Notes: generated from the sequence alone by a model not told the origin. A stretch of 64,000 bases of DNA from Achromobacter kerstersii (GCF_902859595.1 NZ_CADIJQ010000003.1:372001-436000), one strand, 5' to 3'. Shown: positions 41,408 to 50,283, numbered from the stretch's first letter. Made by a program: numbers and translations.

Positions 41408-42199
41408 CTAGCGGCAGGCCGCTTCCTCGGGCAGGAGCTCCACGTCCATGTAGGGTTTACGCAGCTTGGTGAAGGTGCAGTCCTTGATGATGGTTTCCAG
41501 CGTGGCGTTCATGCGGCCGAGCAGTTCGCCGCTGTCCTTGCGGGCAATCCAGCTCGAGCCCGCTTCGCCGCCACCGGTCCACAAGTCGCCGCCCGCGAAT
41601 TTCCAGCCTTTGCCCTGGGGCTTGGACAGGAACTCGTTGGTCCAGCTGATCTTGGGGCCCAGGCTCATGTCCAGCCGTCCGTTGGCAAGGTCAAGCCGGA
41701 TCTGGTCGGGGTTGTCGTAGAACACGATCTGCACCGCGTTGCCGAACGTCTCGGACACGTATTTGGCTTGCGCCGAACCGCGTTGCAGGCCGATGCGCGC
41801 GCCCTTTAGCCCTTCGGGTGTGAAGGTGTAGCTCTTCGCTTCCGGCACCACGTAAGAGTCCGGATTGAACAGCACCGGGCGGCCGAACAGCACCTTTTCC
41901 TTGCGCTCCGGCAGCGGCTTGGTCTGGCTGACCACGGCATCCAGTTTTTTCTGCAGCAGCGCGGGAATCAGGGCCTTGAAGTCCATGACGACGATTTCGC
42001 AATCGACCTTCATCCGTTTGCATGTCTCGCGCGCCAGGTCGGGTTCGAAGCCCGTCAGGCGGCCCGAGGGATCGACCATGCTGAACGGGGGATAACTTCC
42101 CTCGTTGCCAAGCACCAGCTTTTCGGCATGGGCCGGCGCCAGGACGAATAACGAGGCGCTTGCGAGTGTCAGCGCCGTGATGGTTTTGTGCAGATGCAT
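41408..42199 (-). CDS. Polar amino-acid ABC substrate-binding protein
   Basis: The product is 263 aa. The signal peptide ends LFVLAPAHAEK. The mature start LVLGNEGSYPPFSMVDPSGRLTGFEPDLAR is the classical SBP_bac_3 opening, where Tyr/Phe and the Glu-Pro-Asp region contact the amino-acid ligand. DAVVSQTKPLPERKEKVLF follows. Relatives bind lysine/arginine/ornithine, histidine or opines. It is the first gene of the complete minus-strand uptake operon and lies just downstream of the racemase-superfamily gene. Confidence 0.93.
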   Translation of the reverse strand: MHLHKTITALTLASASLFVLAPAHAEKLVLGNEGSYPPFSMVDPSGRLTGFEPDLARETCKRMKVDCEIVVMDFKALIPALLQKKLDAVVSQTKPLPERKEKVLFGRPVLFNPDSYVVPEAKSYTFTPEGLKGARIGLQRGSAQAKYVSETFGNAVQIVFYDNPDQIRLDLANGRLDMSLGPKISWTNEFLSKPQGKGWKFAGGDLWTGGGEAGSSWIARKDSGELLGRMNATLETIIKDCTFTKLRKPYMDVELLPEEAACR

Positions 42200-42254
42200 C
42201 TTTTTCCCCTTGTTTATTGGTTCTCCGCCGTGGCGAAGTGCTTACACGACGTCT

Positions 42255-43052
42255 TTACATCGTGTCGGCCTTGTTCAGGTTGCCGTTGAACAGCGACCCG
42301 TAGCCGGGCTTGGCGCCTGCCGCGCCGGTGAGATCCAGGCAGTGCCAGAACGAGGCCTGGATGGCCGAGATCACCGGCTTGCCGAGTTTCTGTTCCAGCG
42401 CCTCGATGGCCCCGACAGTCCGGAAATTGGTGCACGACACGAAGATGGCTGTGGCATCCGGGTGGTCGACCGACATCACGTGGTCATAGACCTTTTCAAG
42501 CGAGACCTCGGCCAGCGCGTGGTCATCCGAGATGCCCAGGCAGGCGCTCCTGACGACCTCGTGGCCGTTTTCCTGCAGGAAGCGGATGGCGCGTTCGTGG
42601 ATCTCGGGCAGATAAGGCGTGGCCAGCGCAACCTTGCCGGCCTTCACCTTCTTCAACGCCGCGAGCGTGGCGGTGGACGCCGTGGTGATCTTCGGCCCCG
42701 GCACCCATTGCCGCAGCTTCTGGATGAGCGCCTGGTCGTAGGCGGTGCCGTGCAGAAACGAAGCGCTGGTGCCGCCGAACAGCAGCACGTCGATAGGGGC
42801 CGCGCCCGCCAGGCGCGCCGCCTGCTCCAGCTCTGGGGCGTTCATCATTTCCTCGATGCCCTGCACGGTGACCTTGGGCAGCTTGATGCGTGCGGTATGA
42901 GTGGAAACCCCCGGCGCGGACATGGCCCACATCTCTTCTTCCATCACGACACTGGAGGCGATGTAGATCAGCCCGATGCGGGCAAGGTCGCCCGAGCCGT
43001 CGTAGCGGAATTGGGGATAGGCAGCGGGTGGGGGCATTGAGGCGGTGTTCAT
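42255..43052 (-). CDS. Asp/Glu racemase superfamily enzyme (maleate isomerase/arylmalonate decarboxylase-like)
   Basis: The product is 265 aa from ATG 43052. The two-domain fold is marked by DVLLFGGTSASFLHG (residues ~88-102) in the first half and TAIFVSCTNFRTVGAIEALE in the second. The second motif holds a Cys nucleophile. In the first half the usual Cys is replaced by Ser/Gly within GGTSASF, as in some maleate isomerase and decarboxylase relatives. It may racemise, isomerise or decarboxylate a dicarboxylate or amino-acid derivative imported by the adjacent ABC system. It is divergent from the RidA/DUF1028 genes across 318 bp. Confidence 0.82.
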   Translation of the reverse strand: MNTASMPPPAAYPQFRYDGSGDLARIGLIYIASSVVMEEEMWAMSAPGVSTHTARIKLPKVTVQGIEEMMNAPELEQAARLAGAAPIDVLLFGGTSASFLHGTAYDQALIQKLRQWVPGPKITTASTATLAALKKVKAGKVALATPYLPEIHERAIRFLQENGHEVVRSACLGISDDHALAEVSLEKVYDHVMSVDHPDATAIFVSCTNFRTVGAIEALEQKLGKPVISAIQASFWHCLDLTGAAGAKPGYGSLFNGNLNKADTM

Positions 43053-43370
43053 CCGGTTTCCCTGCAAAGAGAGGTTGCTTCGGCTAGCGAAAACCAATGA
43101 TGAGAGACGCGATCCGAGCGACCAAGTCGCCTTTTCCGTTGGCATGAATAGATTTTCCTGATGGCCGGACAAGGCGCCCCGATGCATGGCGAAGGCGCAT
43201 CGCCGCAGGCGCCGCCCGCGTCAGGATTTCCGAGACGGGACGCCGGAAAAAACAAATAGGCGGCCGCCCGGCTTGGGCCGACCATCAGCGGGCAGGTCAC
43301 GGCCTTATGCGACGCCGCTTGCCAGGCAGGCGCGAGAGGCCCCGGATAAACCCTAATAAAGAGTCGAGCC
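43053..43370. promoter_or_regulatory. Divergent promoter region of the amino-acid catabolic cluster
   Basis: These 318 bp between the racemase-superfamily gene (minus) and the RidA gene (plus) hold no credible gene. They should carry promoters in both directions and a site for the LysR protein encoded at 44651. No single dyad stands out clearly. Confidence 0.4.
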
Positions 43371-43784
43371 ATGAAGCACAAGCGCATACGCACCTTCAAT
43401 ACCAAGGCAACCTACCCGGAACAGAAACTCGACAACGATCTGTGCCAGGCCGTCGTCGCGCGCGGCAGCACGGTCTTTCTGCGCGGCCAGATCGGCCAGA
43501 ACCTGGACACGTCCGAGAGCGTCTGCATCGGCGATGCCTCGGGCCAGGCGGAGCAGGCGATGAAGAACATCGACATGCTGCTTAAGGAAGCTGGCGGCGA
43601 ACTGCAAGACATCTGCAAGATCACGATCTATCTCATTGATCCCCGTTATCGCGAGGCGGTCTATCTTGTGGTCGGCAAGTGGCTCAAGGGCGTGTTCCCC
43701 GTGTCCACCGGTATCGTGGTGTCGGCATTGGCGCGCCCCGAATGGCTGGTGGAAATCGACGCGACTGCTGTTATTCCGGATTGA
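43371..43784 (+). CDS. RidA/YjgF-family protein
   Basis: The product is 137 aa. The fold is recognised from VFLRGQIGQNLDTSES, QAEQAMKNIDMLLKEAGGELQDICKITIYLIDPRY in its usual order, and STGIVVSALARPEWLVEIDATAV, with the Arg and Glu of the ligand pocket. RidA proteins hydrolyse reactive enamines/imines made by amino-acid lyases and oxidases. Its place in this cluster implies that such an intermediate forms during the pathway. It lies 20 bp before the DUF1028 gene. Confidence 0.9.
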   Translation: MKHKRIRTFNTKATYPEQKLDNDLCQAVVARGSTVFLRGQIGQNLDTSESVCIGDASGQAEQAMKNIDMLLKEAGGELQDICKITIYLIDPRYREAVYLVVGKWLKGVFPVSTGIVVSALARPEWLVEIDATAVIPD

Positions 43785-43803
43785 CGCCACAGGAGGCCCC
43801 GTC

Positions 43804-44475
43804 ATGACTTTCTCGATCATTGCCCGTTGTCCGGCCACCGGCCAATTCGGCGCGGCCGTCTCATCGTCGTCGCCCGCGGTCGCGGCGCGTTGCGTCCGGG
43901 CGCGTGCAGGTGTGGGCGCGGCGGTCAGCCAGAACATCACCGACCCCGCCCTGGGGCCGCTCATCCTTGACGCGATGAGCCAGGGCCATTCGCCCGAGCG
44001 CGCCCTACAGTCGCTGGCCGAACGTCCGTTCATCAGCTACCGGCAGCTGATGGCCATCGACGCCACGCAGGCGCCGGCCATCTTCACCGGGTCGAACGCG
44101 CTGGGCCGTCTGGCCAGTGCAAAGGCTGAGCACGCCGCGTGCGCCGGCAATATGCTGGCGTCGCTGGATGTGCCCGCCGCCATGCTGTCAGCGTTCGAGA
44201 AGACGCCGGGTTCGCTGGCCGAACGCCTGATGCAGGCCTTGCTGGCGGGGCAGGCGGCGGGCGGCGAAGAGGGGCCGGTGCATTCGGCCGGCCTGCTGGT
44301 GGTGGCGGAGCTGGATTGGCCTATCGTCGACCTGCGCATGGACTGGGTGGAGCAATGCCCCGTCGAGACGCTTTACGAGGCCTGGAAGATCTACGAGCCG
44401 CAGATACAGGACTACATTACCCGCGCCCGGGACCCGCGCGCCGCGCCAAGCTTCGGCGTGCCCGGCAATCTGTGA
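43804..44475 (+). CDS. DUF1028-family Ntn-hydrolase-like protein
   Basis: The product is 223 aa. It opens with MTFSIIARCPATGQFGAAVSSSSPAV, the hallmark of DUF1028. GVGAAVSQNITDPALG and EGPVHSAGLLVVAELDWPIVDLRMDW follow, the latter with the family's invariant acidic residues. DUF1028 proteins are thought to be Ntn-type amidases and often neighbour amino-acid uptake, RidA and deacylase genes, as here. The activity is not established. It is cotranscribed with the RidA gene. Confidence 0.9.
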   Translation: MTFSIIARCPATGQFGAAVSSSSPAVAARCVRARAGVGAAVSQNITDPALGPLILDAMSQGHSPERALQSLAERPFISYRQLMAIDATQAPAIFTGSNALGRLASAKAEHAACAGNMLASLDVPAAMLSAFEKTPGSLAERLMQALLAGQAAGGEEGPVHSAGLLVVAELDWPIVDLRMDWVEQCPVETLYEAWKIYEPQIQDYITRARDPRAAPSFGVPGNL

Positions 44476-44650
44476 CAGGCGGTGGCAGGCGCCGAGTGCG
44501 AGAAAACCCGAGGAGCGTCCAGCCCGCTGTCCGGGCATAGTGGGACACTTTTTCCTCGGTGCGGCGCATGCCGGCGCCGGGCCATGGTGGCGGCCCGCCA
44601 GCCGGAACGCCACCTCCCTCCAGCCCGCTCCAGTTTTCTCACTTCGGACT

Positions 44651-45676
44651 ATGCTCAATCGCATTTCGCTGCGCCAGATGGAGTACTTCGTCGCCACCGC
44701 CAAGCATGGCAGTATCGCCGCGGCATCCAGCCAGATCCACATTTCGGCGCCGTCGATTTCGGCCGCCATCGCACATGTTGAAACCGAGCTGGACGTGCAG
44801 TTATTCGTCCGGCATCCGTCCAAGGGCTTGGCCCTGACGGTGCTCGGCCAACAGGTCATGAGCGAATGCGAAGACCTGCTCGAGCGCGCGTCGCGCCTCT
44901 ACAAGATCGCGTCCGTCTCCAGCAACACCATCCAGGGCACTTTGCGCGTGGGCTGCTTCCAGTCGCTTACGGCCATGATCGCGCCCGAGGTGATCTTTGG
45001 ATTCGCGCGTGCGTTCGACAAGGTCGAGCTGCACATGGTCGAAGGCGACCAGCAGTTGCTGATCGACAAGCTGCATACGCTGGAGATCGACGTTGCGCTG
45101 AGCTACGACCTGAGGCTGGGCGACGAGATATCGTTCGAGGCGCTGGCGCGTTTGCCGCCGCATGTGGTGGTGAGCGAACTGCATCCGCTTTCGCAGCAGA
45201 TCGCGGTGACGCTGGAGGAGCTGGCCCGCCTGCCCATGGTGCTGCTGGACCTGCCTTTGAGCCGTGACTACTTCATGTCCCTGTTCGCGAAGGTCGGGCT
45301 GGAGCCGAACATCGTGGCGCGTTCGCGTTCCGAGGAAGTGGTGCGGTCCATGGTGGCCAACGGGATCGGCTATGCCTTGTTCAACGTGCGGCCGAAGTCC
45401 ACCCAAGCGCTGGATGGCAAGCGGCTGGTGCGGCTGCGCCTGGTGGGTGAACACCGCCCCATGCTGCTGGGCCTGACGACCTACAAGCCGATGAAGCCGT
45501 CGCGCCTGACCGAGGTGTTCATGCAGCGCTGCCGCTCCTATATCTCGGATCAATACATTCCCGGCATGAGCGAAGGCAGCTTCTTCGATCCTTACGTACT
45601 TCCCGAAAACGTACTTCCCGAAAACGTGCTTTCCAAAACTGTGCTTCCCAAAACCGTGCTTCCCAAAAACAAATGA
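44651..45676 (+). CDS. LysR-family regulator with a C-terminal pentapeptide repeat tail
   Basis: The product is 341 aa from ATG 44651. The HTH is in MEYFVATAKHGSIAAASSQIHIS and PSISAAIAHVETELDVQLFVRH. The effector domain follows (IQGTLRVGCFQSLTAMIAPEV), of the type close to OxyR/IlvY-like relatives in catabolic clusters. After residue ~313 the protein ends in five VLP(E/K)(N/T) or VLSKT units. They are encoded by perfect-register 15-bp repeats (45596-45670) and are unlike any LysR domain. It presumably controls the flanking amino-acid cluster. Confidence 0.9.
   Translation: MLNRISLRQMEYFVATAKHGSIAAASSQIHISAPSISAAIAHVETELDVQLFVRHPSKGLALTVLGQQVMSECEDLLERASRLYKIASVSSNTIQGTLRVGCFQSLTAMIAPEVIFGFARAFDKVELHMVEGDQQLLIDKLHTLEIDVALSYDLRLGDEISFEALARLPPHVVVSELHPLSQQIAVTLEELARLPMVLLDLPLSRDYFMSLFAKVGLEPNIVARSRSEEVVRSMVANGIGYALFNVRPKSTQALDGKRLVRLRLVGEHRPMLLGLTTYKPMKPSRLTEVFMQRCRSYISDQYIPGMSEGSFFDPYVLPENVLPENVLSKTVLPKTVLPKNK
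45596..45670 (+). repeat. 15-bp tandem repeat at the LysR 3' end
   Basis: There are five consecutive units of 15 bp. The first two are identical (GTACTTCCCGAAAAC) and the last three are variants (gtgctttccaaaact, gtgcttcccaaaacc, gtgcttcccaaaaac). The array ends two codons before the stop. Confidence 0.95.
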
Positions 45677-45723
45677 ACGGACGGCGCGCCTGAGCGCCTT
45701 CCGCCTACTTGCAGGCCCATGCC

Positions 45724-46899
45724 ATGAGCAAACCCACTCCGGACAACAGTCCCGACCTATTGAGCGAATTGCTCGCGTTCCCATCCGTCACGCTGACGCC
45801 GAACATCGAACTCATCGAGCGTGTGCGGGAGCTGCTGGCGCAGGCCGGCATCGCGTCCACGCTGGTGGCGGACCCGCAGGACGCTGCGCGGAGCAATCTG
45901 TACGCGTCCGTTGGCCCGCAGGATGTGCCCGGCATCCTGCTGTCGGGCCACACCGATGTGGTCCCCGTGACGGGCCAGCCCTGGACCTCGCCGCCTTTCG
46001 AGGCAACCCTGCGCGATGGGCGCATCTATGGGCGCGGCAGCGCGGACATGAAGGGCTTCGTCGCCTGCGCCGTGATGGCCATGATCCGCGCGGCCCGCCA
46101 GCCGCTTGCGCGCCCCTTGCATCTGGCGCTGTCGTTCGACGAGGAAATCGGCTGCGTGGGCGTGCGCCATATGCTGCGCGCGCTGGAACATATGGAACCG
46201 GCTCCGCTGCTCTGCGTCGTGGGTGAGCCCACGCTGATGAAGATTGGCACCGGCAACAAGGGCAAGGCGGCCTACCGGGCCTTGTGCTGCGGCCAGGCGG
46301 GCCACTCCGGGCTGGCGCCGCATTTCGTCAATGCCATCCACACGGCCAGCGATCTGATCAGCGCCCTGCGCGACGTGCAGCGCGACCTGGCCGAACACGG
46401 CCCGCGCGAATCCGGCTATGACGTGCCGTACACGACCGTGCATGCGGGCACCATCAAGGGCGGCACGGCGCTGAACATCGTGCCCGCGGAATGCGAAGTC
46501 AATTTCGAGATCCGCAACGTCGCGCAGGATGACCCGAATCAGATCCTTGAGCGGGTGCTGGCGCTCACCAGGACGAAAATGCGTGCCGCGGGCGCCCGGC
46601 CCGATGCCGAGCCGCCCCGGGTCACGACCGTCAACACGTATCCCGGCCTGTCCACGGCAGACGACTCGGAGGCCGTCGCGCTGCTGGCCTCGTGGCTGCC
46701 GCCAGACACACCACGCGTCAAAGCCGCTTTCGGCACCGAGGGCGGGCTGTTCCAGCAGCTGTGGGCGCAGACGTCGGTGCTGATCTGCGGACCGGGCAGC
46801 ATCGAAGTGGCGCACAAGGCCGACGAGTACGTCGAGCTGTCGCAGCTGGAGGCGTGCGACGCCATGATGGAAAAGTTGACGCAGTATCTGATGGCCTAG
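45724..46899 (+). CDS. ArgE/DapE-type M20 deacylase (acetylornithine deacetylase-like)
   Basis: The product is 391 aa. Metal ligands of M20 peptidases are visible: His in LLSGHTDVVPV, Asp in GRGSADMKGF, the Glu pair in SFDEEIGCVG, Glu in VVGEPT, and a C-terminal His in EVAHKADEYV. It should remove an acyl group from an N-acyl amino acid using Zn/Co. It closes the cluster of uptake, racemase-like, RidA and DUF1028 genes, and so suggests the imported compound is an N-acylated amino acid. A biosynthetic ArgE role is less likely given this context. Confidence 0.9.
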   Translation: MSKPTPDNSPDLLSELLAFPSVTLTPNIELIERVRELLAQAGIASTLVADPQDAARSNLYASVGPQDVPGILLSGHTDVVPVTGQPWTSPPFEATLRDGRIYGRGSADMKGFVACAVMAMIRAARQPLARPLHLALSFDEEIGCVGVRHMLRALEHMEPAPLLCVVGEPTLMKIGTGNKGKAAYRALCCGQAGHSGLAPHFVNAIHTASDLISALRDVQRDLAEHGPRESGYDVPYTTVHAGTIKGGTALNIVPAECEVNFEIRNVAQDDPNQILERVLALTRTKMRAAGARPDAEPPRVTTVNTYPGLSTADDSEAVALLASWLPPDTPRVKAAFGTEGGLFQQLWAQTSVLICGPGSIEVAHKADEYVELSQLEACDAMMEKLTQYLMA

Positions 46900-47038
46900 G
46901 GCGGGCGGGCATCCGGGTCATTGCGGCGTTTCGGACGCCTTCAGGAACCGCTGTCCCGCTGCTATGCTTGGCTGACTGGTCGCCACGCCGCAGTGCCGGG
47001 CCATGGCGACAGCCAAACCGCAACCTAGGAGCATCGAC

Positions 47039-47425
47039 ATGAAGCTATCCAAACGCGCGTTGTTGACAGGGCTGGCGCTATCCGCGTTGTTGGCAGTGGC
47101 CCCCGCGGCCATGGCGCATCACGGTTGGTCATGGGCAGAATCCGAACAGATGACCTTGAAAGGCACGGTCGAGCAGGTGCAGGTCGCGCCTCCCCATCCG
47201 ACGTTGAGGGTGCGAGCCGATGACGGTGTCTGGGTGGTCGAACTGGGCAATCCCACCCAGACGAAGGAAGCGGGATTCGTCGAGGATTCCGCCAAACCGG
47301 GCGATGCCATCACCGCCATTGGCAACCGCGACCAGGACGCCGGCAACAAGCGCATGAAGGCTGTTCAGATCATGGTGGGCGGCAAGACCTACGACATCTA
47401 TCCCAGCCGCATCAAGAAACCCTGA
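47039..47425 (+). CDS. Exported DUF6152-like protein
   Basis: The product is 128 aa. The signal peptide LALSALLAVAPAAMA ends before HHGWSWAESEQMTLKGTVEQV. The HHGW start of the mature chain and the small beta-rich domain (LRVRADDGVWVVELGN, AITAIGNRDQDAGNKRMKAVQIMV) match the DUF6152 type of periplasmic protein. The histidines might bind metal. It is followed 18 bp later by a small membrane protein gene, and the pair recurs in proteobacteria as far as I recall. Function is unknown. Confidence 0.78.
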   Translation: MKLSKRALLTGLALSALLAVAPAAMAHHGWSWAESEQMTLKGTVEQVQVAPPHPTLRVRADDGVWVVELGNPTQTKEAGFVEDSAKPGDAITAIGNRDQDAGNKRMKAVQIMVGGKTYDIYPSRIKKP

Positions 47426-47443
47426 ATTCCACAGCCTTTATCC

Positions 47444-47929
47444 ATGCCCGAACTGCTTCGGCTGGCCCTGGAACAGCTTACGGCCCTGCCGCCAGCGCTG
47501 TGGCTGCGACGGTCCGGAACCCTCTATCTTCTGGTCAACGCCGCCCATATCGGCGCCATCGGCTTGTTGATCGGTTCGATCGTTCCGCTGGACCTGCGGC
47601 TGCTCGGCGTCCTCAAGCCCACTTCCTTGGCGCTCCTGGCGCCTGTGCTCGCGCGCACGGCCGCGGTTGGCCTTGCGCTGGCCATACTGACCGGCGCCAT
47701 ACTGTTCACCGTGCGGGCGCAGGAATACCTGCAGAACCCGGCATTTGTCGTGAAGATGGGCTTGTTGGGCGCGGGCGCAATCAACGCCTGGCTCGTGCGC
47801 CGGGGCGGGGCATGGGGGCAAGTATTACAGGGAGGCCGCCCATCCAGCGCGCTGCGCTGCCACGCCGCGTTCTCGCTGCTGCTATGGACCGGCTGCCTGG
47901 TAGCGGGCAGATGGATCGGGTTCCTGTAG
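47444..47929 (+). CDS. Small integral membrane protein
   Basis: The product is 161 aa with four predicted membrane segments (YLLVNAAHIGAIGLLIGSIVPL, LARTAAVGLALAILTGAILF, FVVKMGLLGAGAINAW and FSLLLWTGCLVAGRWIGFL). The histidine in VNAAHI and the pattern resemble DUF2214/DUF6644-like membrane proteins. It is cotranscribed with the DUF6152-like gene. A role in metal or redox handling is only a guess. Confidence 0.72.
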   Translation: MPELLRLALEQLTALPPALWLRRSGTLYLLVNAAHIGAIGLLIGSIVPLDLRLLGVLKPTSLALLAPVLARTAAVGLALAILTGAILFTVRAQEYLQNPAFVVKMGLLGAGAINAWLVRRGGAWGQVLQGGRPSSALRCHAAFSLLLWTGCLVAGRWIGFL

Positions 47930-47990
47930 CCCGCCTTTCGTCAAGACATCAATTTGATCAGGTAGGCGTCTGCGACGCTGGCCACCGCAT

Positions 47991-48827
47991 TCAAGGTGGC
48001 GTCATCAGCCGAGCATTGCCAGAAACCTGGATGCCTTCGCCGCGTTGCGGGCCGATGTCGACGCGAATGCGGCAGGGGACACCCATGTCATCGCCTTGAT
48101 CGATCCGGATGCTGCCCTGATGAGGCCAGCCCATATCGCGCAAATAGCCGCCCAGCGCGGCGGCGGCGGCGCCGGTGGCCGGGTCTTCGAACACCCCGCC
48201 CAATGGGAACGGATTGCGCACATGAAAATGTTGGTCCTGTTCCGCATGGATCAGGCAAAAGGTCGTCAGGCTTTCACGCTGGGCCAAGGCCTGGCCTTTG
48301 ACGATGTCGTAGTCCATCTGGCGTAGCGCGTCGCGGGATTGCAAAGCCAGAACCAAATGGTCCGCCCCTGCATGCGCTAGCGCAGGCGGTATCCGACGGT
48401 CAAGATCCTCTTCCCGCAGCGCGAAGAGCTGCAGGGTTTCTTCAAGCAGCGCCGACCGCACGGCGCAACTTTTGGTGGCAGGCGACCGAAACGACGCGCT
48501 CCAGTCCGCCTGCGAGTAGCGCCCATCAACGGTGATCGTCGCCCGATTCAGTTGAAGCCTGAAGGTGCCCGAACCCTGCCGCTTCGCCAACGCCGCGCCA
48601 AGTGCGATCGTGGCATGGCCACAAAAATCCACCTCGACAAGCGGTGAAAAGTAGCGCACCCGCCAGCCGTCTTCCTGCGGCGCGGCGAAGACGGTTTCCG
48701 AATAGCCGACCTGCCGGGCGATACGTTGCATTTCGTCCGCTGCGGGCAGCGATTCGCCAATGACCACGCCTGCGGGATTGCCGCCGGAGGACGCGGCCGA
48801 GAATGCCGCGATGTGCTCAACGTCCAT
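47991..48827 (-). CDS. PhzF-family isomerase/epimerase-like protein
   Basis: The product is 278 aa from ATG 48827. The two-domain PhzF fold is marked by AFSAASSGGNPAGVVIG near the start, with the catalytic Glu in GYSETVF, then VDFCGHATIALGAAL and the second-half FEDPATGAAAAALGGYL. PhzF relatives isomerise small molecules by proton transfer. The true phenazine enzyme acts on dihydro-hydroxyanthranilate, but no phz genes are present, so the substrate is unknown. It lies 48 bp after a RidA gene on the same strand. Confidence 0.9.
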   Translation of the reverse strand: MDVEHIAAFSAASSGGNPAGVVIGESLPAADEMQRIARQVGYSETVFAAPQEDGWRVRYFSPLVEVDFCGHATIALGAALAKRQGSGTFRLQLNRATITVDGRYSQADWSASFRSPATKSCAVRSALLEETLQLFALREEDLDRRIPPALAHAGADHLVLALQSRDALRQMDYDIVKGQALAQRESLTTFCLIHAEQDQHFHVRNPFPLGGVFEDPATGAAAAALGGYLRDMGWPHQGSIRIDQGDDMGVPCRIRVDIGPQRGEGIQVSGNARLMTPP

Positions 48828-48875
48828 TTTTATCCTTTGTGTCACACGCCACCCTCGCGCCATGCGCTGACGGCG

Positions 48876-49229
48876 TCAGGCCTGAGCGTGTATGGGTTCG
48901 AAGGAAGCAATCAGGTCAATTTCGACTTTTGCGCCATTGATCGCCAGTTGGGATACGACCGTCGAACGGGTCGGCCGGTGCTGCCCAAATGACTTGCCGA
49001 AGGCTTGGTCGAACGCGGCGAAGTCCGCTTTTTCTGTCACCCAGGCGTTTGCTTTCACCACGTTTTCAAGCCCTAGCCCATGTTTGGTGAGAACGGCGGC
49101 ATGGTGCGCCAGGATCAGGGACGTTTGGGCAGCCACGTCTCCGTGAATCTCGCCCTTGTCATCGAATGCCAATTGGCCGGACAGAAACAGCAGGGAACCG
49201 GTGCGCAGCGCGGTTGAGAGGTGAGGCAT
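48876..49229 (-). CDS. RidA-family protein
   Basis: The product is 117 aa. LLFLSGQLAFDDKGEIHGDVAAQTSL, GLGLENVVKANAWVTEKADF and the pocket segment TRSTVVSQLAINGAKVEIDLIA match RidA enamine/imine deaminases, with Arg and Glu positions present. It is encoded between a LysR gene and the PhzF gene on the same strand, forming a small unit distinct from the RidA in the 43-kb cluster. Confidence 0.9.
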   Translation of the reverse strand: MPHLSTALRTGSLLFLSGQLAFDDKGEIHGDVAAQTSLILAHHAAVLTKHGLGLENVVKANAWVTEKADFAAFDQAFGKSFGQHRPTRSTVVSQLAINGAKVEIDLIASFEPIHAQA

Positions 49230-49353
49230 GAAGTCTTCCTTTATCTTGGTGTGGTGTGAATAAAGAAATTTTCACGCGAATGACTGGCTCGCCGCCATAG
49301 CCGCTGATTGCAGGTCATTGCTGCACTGAATGCAGCGATGGAAAACGGCGTTA

Positions 49354-50283
49354 CTACGTTGGCGCGCCGCCGGACCAGGGGAGATGGCGAAAAAGGTCCG
49401 TGATCCATTCGGCAAACGCTTCGGTCCTGGCTGGCGCATAGCGGCGCGAGGGACGGACCAGATAGATGCCTCCCTCCCTGTCGAACGTCCATGCCGGAAG
49501 CACTCGCACCAAAGAACCTGCCGCCAAGTCACGGGCCACCAGCCACTCTCCGGCGCCTATCACCCCAACGCCCGCCCGGGCGGCCTCAAGCAGCGCGATC
49601 GGGTCGTTGGTGCGCAATGTGCCGTTGGCACGCACCGTTTCTACCCGCTGTCCATCCGAAAGCCGCCACATCGGAAACGAGTTCAGGCTGGGGTTGCCGA
49701 GGCAGTTTTGCTTTTGCAGATCGGAGGGCTGATTCGGCATGCCATGGCGCTCAATGAATTCAGGCGAGGCGGCAAGAATGCGTTCATGGCTTGCCAGCTT
49801 TCTGGCGACGAGTTGGCTGTCGGGCAAATGCCCGATCCGAATTGCCGCATCGAAGCCGCCCTCGATCAAGTCGATGACGGCGTCGCTGTATTGGGCGTCA
49901 AGCACAAGCTTCGGGTGCTGGTTCATGAAAGAGGGCAGGCGAGGCGCCAACCACTGACGCCCCATCGTCGCGGGTAAAGCGACTTTCAGGGTGCCGTGCA
50001 ATTCGCTGGCTTGTTCGGCCGCATCTAACTGCGCTTCGTTCAGCAGGTCCATGGCAACCTTGAGCTTGTCGGCAAGCCTTTTCCCAGCCTCGGTTAACTG
50101 CACTTGCCTGGTGGAGCGTTCCACCAACCTTACGCCAAGGCGAACTTCCAACGAAGCGATTCGCTTGGAGATAATGGTCGGATGCCGACCCAGTGATCGA
50201 CCTGCGGATGCGAAGGAACGTTCCGCGGCCACCGCCAGCAAGGCCGCGATTTCGTCGATGTGGCGACTTTCCAATTCGGTCAT
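49354..50283 (-). CDS. LysR-family transcriptional regulator
   Basis: The product is 309 aa from ATG 50283. The HTH reads LLAVAAERSFASAGRSLGRHPTIISKRIASLEVRLGVRLVERSTRQ in segments typical of LysR proteins of the divergent-SDR subgroup. The effector domain runs from LHGTLKVALPATMGRQW. The RidA and PhzF genes lie downstream on the same strand, so it may be the first gene of that unit, with a 124-bp gap. Upstream is a long gene-free region. Confidence 0.9.
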   Translation of the reverse strand: MTELESRHIDEIAALLAVAAERSFASAGRSLGRHPTIISKRIASLEVRLGVRLVERSTRQVQLTEAGKRLADKLKVAMDLLNEAQLDAAEQASELHGTLKVALPATMGRQWLAPRLPSFMNQHPKLVLDAQYSDAVIDLIEGGFDAAIRIGHLPDSQLVARKLASHERILAASPEFIERHGMPNQPSDLQKQNCLGNPSLNSFPMWRLSDGQRVETVRANGTLRTNDPIALLEAARAGVGVIGAGEWLVARDLAAGSLVRVLPAWTFDREGGIYLVRPSRRYAPARTEAFAEWITDLFRHLPWSGGAPT

